Source: Scatophagus argus (taxonomy: Eukaryota; Chordata; Actinopteri; Scatophagidae). Taken from it: a stretch of DNA of 64,000 nt. The position numbers and the translations under genes are program-made. Location: positions 6,867,872 to 6,931,871 of the forward strand of contig NC_058499.1 of the NCBI RefSeq assembly GCF_020382885.2. The letters are read 5' to 3'. The number at the start of each line of letters is the position of its first letter. Position 1 is the first letter of the stretch. Below are positions 58,650 to 64,000 of the stretch, piece by piece. Below the pieces are notes generated by a model that was given only the letters and a program-made list of their open reading frames with translations, ran no database searches and was not told where the DNA came from.

Positions 58650-61600
58650 AGTAAAACATCAGTATAACTTTTCAGTATTTTTGTTCAGTTTATATCATGT
58701 CCACATAATCAACACTAACGTAGGGCTTTAGAGTCTTTCCTTGTTTCATCACAAACATTTGCTCCTCATGTTAGTATGACCTAAACCTGTTACTCAAAGC
58801 CATTAACAGTTAAATGAAGATATTTGCACCTTGGCTTAGGGCCATGTTAATTATGACTGAAATTAAACTTCAGGTCATTTTACTGTAATTTGTCATAATA
58901 TTAATTGGTTTAACGGATATTCTCAGATGTTCAAATATTACTAATGTGCCAATATCCTGCACTGATTAACTGTTTAAAGTAAACCCACCATCGGTCGTGC
59001 GTCTCTGACATGAGAAACACGGGCATCACGTCCCACACCGCAGTCACACTGAATGCAGCTCATGAGCGGTGGCATCTGTCTGGGTATGACCCGGCGCACA
59101 GATCCCATGATGTGATTTCGAATGGTGACACGCTGCATGTGGCGTTATGAAATTAATGTGGCTGCGATCGATATCGGACAACTCTCAAGCAGCTCAATTT
59201 TACACTTGCTGCGGGGGACAGATGGCACTCGCTGATAATGTTGCTTGAGGTGGATCCATGGCAGAGAAGATACAGGGAGGGGAGACCAGATCCTTCGCAG
59301 CACAGGTGAATGGAGGAAACAGGTTAAAGCCCTGTGTAATACTTCTTCATCTAACCTGCATGGATGAACAATTCGCTAATCAGATTTAAGTAATGAATAG
59401 TTAATTGCGCATCAGCAGTGACTTCCTACATGCGCAACACATGAGCCCCTCTGAGCTCTGCATTCGTTCAAACACAAACAGCAGCTGCACAGTTGCCATG
59501 TTGAACGATCTCTCTGCTCCCGTGTTGTTGTCATTTGCTTTATGTAGCTGGAGGGCATACATTTATGTTCACACTGTGTTTTGAAGGAAAAACATTGAAG
59601 TGGCACTCAAATATTAAAATACACCCACAGGCACACTAACGCCTCAGCAGCCAAGTGTGCTGCATTATACTTTGGCTTTCCAGGGCTGCAAGGATACCTG
59701 CTGAGGGACTTTTGGATGCAGCATTATGTCTGGCCTGTAATTGATAGGTCTTGGCATAGCATTGATAGGGCCAGGTATCTGTGTGAAAATAGGCCTCTAT
59801 CTCTACCTAGTAAATCTCATGTCAGGTTGAATCTCCTCAAACTGCATGTCCTGGGGGAAGGGGGCCAATGAGACAAGCGCCCTAGTGTTGCAAAGCATGT
59901 TATTGGAGCTCATTCCTGCTCTGGGATTTTTTTCAGGTCCCTGTGATTACAGTGCTTCAGCCAGGCTGTGTGTGTGTGTGGCAGAATATGTGCCCTACCA
60001 AGTTTGGCGAGTGTGTCGTTACTTGTATGGCTTGTTTTGAGCTGAAAGCAACACCGAGTAAGGGATCAAAATTCTTAAAACAAGTCTGGGCACATCTGGT
60101 TGTGATTGGCAGGAGAAAAAAGGGCCCTTCTGTTCTGGGAACTGGCAGCAAAGTCCTGACCCAACCAAGTATAACCCAGCCCAGTACAGTACAGAACCAG
60201 CCAACATGGAGGAAAAAAAACCCAACCAACAGCAGGACTGTATCCCTTCACCCCTCCCTACTTATCCTGACTCGTGGCCAATTCTCATAATCCCATGGCA
60301 AAGCCCCTGGCAGCATTTTCTTCTTTTTGTTTTTATTTGTATTTTTTTCAAACACTGTTCAGTCCGTTTCCATTCCTTCCATTTCAATATAAGAGAGTAG
60401 GGGCTGCCCTGAGCCAGGTAGACCCAGAGCTCCATTACTTTTGGCGGCAACTCTTGTGTCTGGGATAATGATGCCCCGGGGGGGGGGGTTGAGTGTGTGC
60501 CTGAATGTCTGTTTGCTCATCTTGCCACCTTAGTAGAAGTAGGAGGAGGGAAAATTGCTATGGGCAGGCGGTATATGGAAAGGCATTTCATGGCGGCTGC
60601 TGAAATAGGTTATTCTTCCATCTGTTTGATTTTCAAGTTAAAGGTCGGGAGGTCTCAGTGTAGTTTTTGTGTAAAGGATGGCACACTGCAGATTGAGCTC
60701 GACAGAAAGCAGAAACCACTCCTCCCCCTTTCAACCAAGCATAGCTGAGAACTGTAGCAATTAAAAAGTGATGCCAGTGTTTACAGCAGGTGCCTTGAGC
60801 CATTGTTTGCCCTGCCTACTCTCATCGCACTCACTATTTGGACGGGCATTTTACCTGTGGCTCGTCAATGTGGTGCTGGTTTAGGAGATAGCCTGGCTGG
60901 CTTCTCCCTGAAGACTGCGGCTGAAAACGAGCCCTGTCACCTCAGTGAATCCAGCTCTAATTCAAATGGAGCGTGTGCATTTAGCCTTCTGAACCTCCAG
61001 CCCTCAGCTTGGACACGGAGACAGTTAAACACCAGCTACTGAGAGAATATCATGGCTTCTCTCATTGTGCCTTTTGTGCTACAGGGACTATTTGCCGTCC
61101 TTATTAAGCAGGCTGACTGGTGACTGGGCACAAGCTGGGGTGTGTGGGTATTCTCTATGTATGTGACATTGTTCAGTTTGGGATGTGCATCTTTGTCTGT
61201 GTGTGGAGGCAGGCAGACAAACAAGCAGGACGCCTGAGGCGGAGCACTGAAGCCAGAGCACTGCTGGTGTTTCCACACATGCCACAGGTCCAGTGACCCT
61301 CACCAGCATAATGACTGCAGGGTTAATTCCCTGGGAGCGGCCCAGTGTTCATAGGAAAGAGATGAGGAGTGTGGCGAGGACGGGCCATACAGCAGGACCA
61401 CGGCTACACAATGTGCTGCAGCTCTTATTCTTTCATGTAACACAGAGAGATCTGTTTCTACCTCATCCTTTCTGATGGGATTTTGTAAGCTGCCAATAAT
61501 CCACTGGCATTGTGAGAAGCATCTATCTCCCTCCGTCTTGCTGTCTTTCTGTTTCTCATTCTCATGGATTTCTAAAGCTAAAAATAATTTTGCCACAAAT

Positions 61601-64000
61601 GGGTAAAAAGCTGAGAGGGAGGGAGCTTGTTTTCCTTTTTTTTTTTATCCCTAAATCATGGCTGAAATGTTTGAGGGAGGGTTTTACTGGCATTGAGCAA
61701 GAAGTGGAATTACACAGTGACAATCTCCTACTCCATCTCTGAGGCGCTGTAAGATGAGGCAGAAATGCCCATTTCCCCGCTGCATTAAGTGATTTGCAGG
61801 GCAGCATTTGAGTAGGATTGTTCGTGGGGAGCGCATGAGGAATCATCCATTTGCGTGACATTTTCTTTCTCAGGATGGAGAGATGTTAAGTGCTGTTACT
61901 GTTTTTCTCTAGACACTATCTTTGAAATTGTTCTCACAAATAATGTTTTCAAATGAAACCGCATTTACAGAGTACACAGGAATGTCCCTGAATGATACCT
62001 CGAAGGCCTGTTCGCCCTATTTGTGTCTATGTATTTACTTTCCATAGCTGTAAATCATTAGTGCTGCATGACTGTGCGAACCCTGTCCATCAGTATTCAA
62101 AGTGCACAGTAATGAGATGGAAAAGTAGAAATGGAAGGCAGTGTGAAAACTCTCAGTTGGATTTGGACCTTTTTGATTTTCTGCTACTCTCTCCAAGTCC
62201 CATTGCCAATCTGCCGCGGCTGCAGTTTGTGTGCATTTGTGTTGTAAATTGACGAGAGGGCCGCTAGTTCGACTGTTATCTGGAGGAGAGAAGACTGCGC
62301 GTGCACGTGTAAGCATGTGTGTGCAGAGCAATGGCCGCACTGCCCGTTGTTACATAATGATGAGATATTGAGTGTGTGACCCGGTACCACTTTATCTCGC
62401 CCTGCACAGATTGCATTCCATAATCTAATGAGACAGATATTCTTTAATGGAAATCCTGGACGGGGTCATGATTGTCATGATAAAACTTAAGGTCACACTT
62501 CACATTATACACGGTTGGCTTGCATACATGCAGAATAGGCAAAGTTGTTATTGCTATGGAGAACGTGCTGTAATCATGTGTCTCATCATATTATTTCTTT
62601 GCTTATTTAACAAGCTGAAATTGTTGGTGTTGCGGTGCAATGACAAAAACTGTCACTAAGTAATTACCAATAATACAGTGCCTCGTGAAATGTGTGGGAG
62701 ACAGAGAGTGACAGAGATCAGCACAAACAAGTACCGTGTACAGAAAGTGGTGCGTATGGTTGCTTTAAAATTAGACAAATTTATGAAAATTGGATATACA
62801 GATGAGGTTAGCTCACAATCTGGCAAAGTCTGGGGTTTGCATCTTGAAATGTGGGCTTCAAGTAATTCACATATTACACAGACATGACAAAACGAGCTGT
62901 GTTTGTGCAGTTTGCACAACACGGCTGTGCAGGAACAACCTTATGGAGAGTCCCACCACACTTTAATACAGCTGCCTGAAGACTGAAAGCTTATTGCAGT
63001 GTCTTGGACATTGGGACTGGGCCTTTGCTAGCTTTGGCACCATCTGAAATTTTCCACTCCCACCAAAAAAAAGAAGAATAAAAAAGAAAAAGAAAAAAAT
63101 AAGTCAATATTTTTTCTCTGCAAAACTCTTTGTCGGGCAGTAATTCTTACACGAAAATTCTGTCAACATCAAAAGCGTGTGTGGGAAACCTTTTTTTTTT
63201 CAGTTTAGCTTTTATGTTTAATGCATTGTTTGGGAGCGCAGCCCTGATACATTGTGCTAAATTTTTGAAGAGGTTTGATGACAACAGAATGAAAGTGTCA
63301 CTTGCAAAGTAAAGATGAACACGGTTGGAGAGGGGAGGCAAATAACATCATAAGTAAAGTAAATGTCAGCGCCAACTGCTGCATCACTTCAGAATAAATT
63401 CCTCCAATTGATCAGCAGAGACAGAGATGTTGCGACAACAATACCATCAAGTGAAAAAGTCTTTCCGTCAGATGGTGAATCATCTTAATTGACTATCAAC
63501 AATATAAACAGCAGGCCTTAATTATACCTGAATGAAAATAGAGACGGACCACGTGATACTCCAGTGATACAGCTGGAGAGAGACAAGAAGAATGATTGCA
63601 GGGGGAGAATTACCATGGAGATTTGCCTTGCATTCCTTTGGCGCCTTCTCCATTGGAGGGCTGCTTTAGGTTTTAGCTCAACTTTGTCGACGCTGAGGGG
63701 GAGAGAAGTTTTGGCTTCAGTATCTGGTGTCAGAAGCCTCACAAACCCCCTGCTTTCCTCGGTTTCTGTTTGTCTCTGACTAGCTCATTCCCTGTTTTCC
63801 CTCTGCATTTCTCTCTTTGTCCCTGACTCACATGCCTGTACTTGCTGGAGGGATTGTATGCTTCATGCCATAGAGGGAACCCAGTTCCACAGATGTGTTG
63901 CCTGGCTTGCAGTTTTTAGCATTTGCCTGGAGCAACCACCCCTCCAGGACCACCGGCCCTGATGAAGAGCTGTAGAGCTTCCATTTGGCAGCTTCTCATT
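58650..64000 (+). other. Probable first intron, last part in the window
   Basis: No coding exon recognised to the right edge. G-run at 60479-60488, T-runs at 61638-61647 and 63190-63200, and an A-rich stretch at 63063-63100. The AT/GC-mixed segments 58980-59200 and 62150-62480 (CGATCGATATCGG, TAATGATGAGATATTGAG) are candidate regulatory DNA. Confidence 0.4.

Noticed and set aside
1-64000. Retroviral or other LTR-type elements
   Set aside because: I saw no long terminal repeats and no recognisable gag, pol or env segment.

Overview
The window looks like vertebrate, most likely teleost fish, nuclear DNA. The evidence is long stretches without coding sequence, CA/TG microsatellites, Tc1/mariner remnants, fish-style LINE tails and CpG depletion outside a single CpG-rich block. 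No bacterial-type gene organisation is present, and I recognise no complete protein-coding gene.

Region 1 (1 to about 8.6 kb) is the striking part. It is a tandem array of 13 full-length (145 nt) U4 spliceosomal snRNA genes, all on the minus strand, and it continues past the left edge. Each copy keeps the U4 landmarks: a GCGCAG 5' segment for U4/U6 stem II, the 5' stem-loop, stem I, the AAUUUUUG Sm site and the 3' terminal stem-loop. Nearly all have a candidate proximal sequence element (PSE) 41-61 bp upstream and a 3'-box-like AT-rich motif about 8 nt downstream. There are two classes. Nine copies begin ACTCTTGCGCAG; four begin with the canonical AGCTTTGCGCAG. The classes have different promoters and spacers. 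Two adjacent copies (5386-5530 and 6114-6258) look like opposite recombinants between the classes. The rightmost copy (8242-8386) has the best promoter: a strong PSE plus a ZNF143/Staf-like site about 200 bp upstream. The short open frames across the array are by-products of the RNA genes and spacers.

Region 2 (8.6-16.3 kb) is mostly anonymous. It holds two weak exon-like stretches near 9.4-9.9 kb, an old repeat near 10 kb, a Tc1/mariner end at 13.2 kb and three perfect octamers (ATTTGCAT).

Region 3 (16.4-17.2 kb) is a CpG-rich block ending in a good splice donor at 17220/17221. I read it as the promoter and non-coding first exon(s) of a plus-strand gene that I cannot name.

Region 4 (17.2-64 kb) has no recognisable coding exon and is best read as the start of a very long first intron. 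It contains microsatellites, LINE tails, a 573-bp internally deleted Tc1/mariner element at 55.8 kb, other dispersed repeats, and several AT-rich stretches dense in homeodomain-type motifs that may be conserved enhancers. Conservation could not be tested here.
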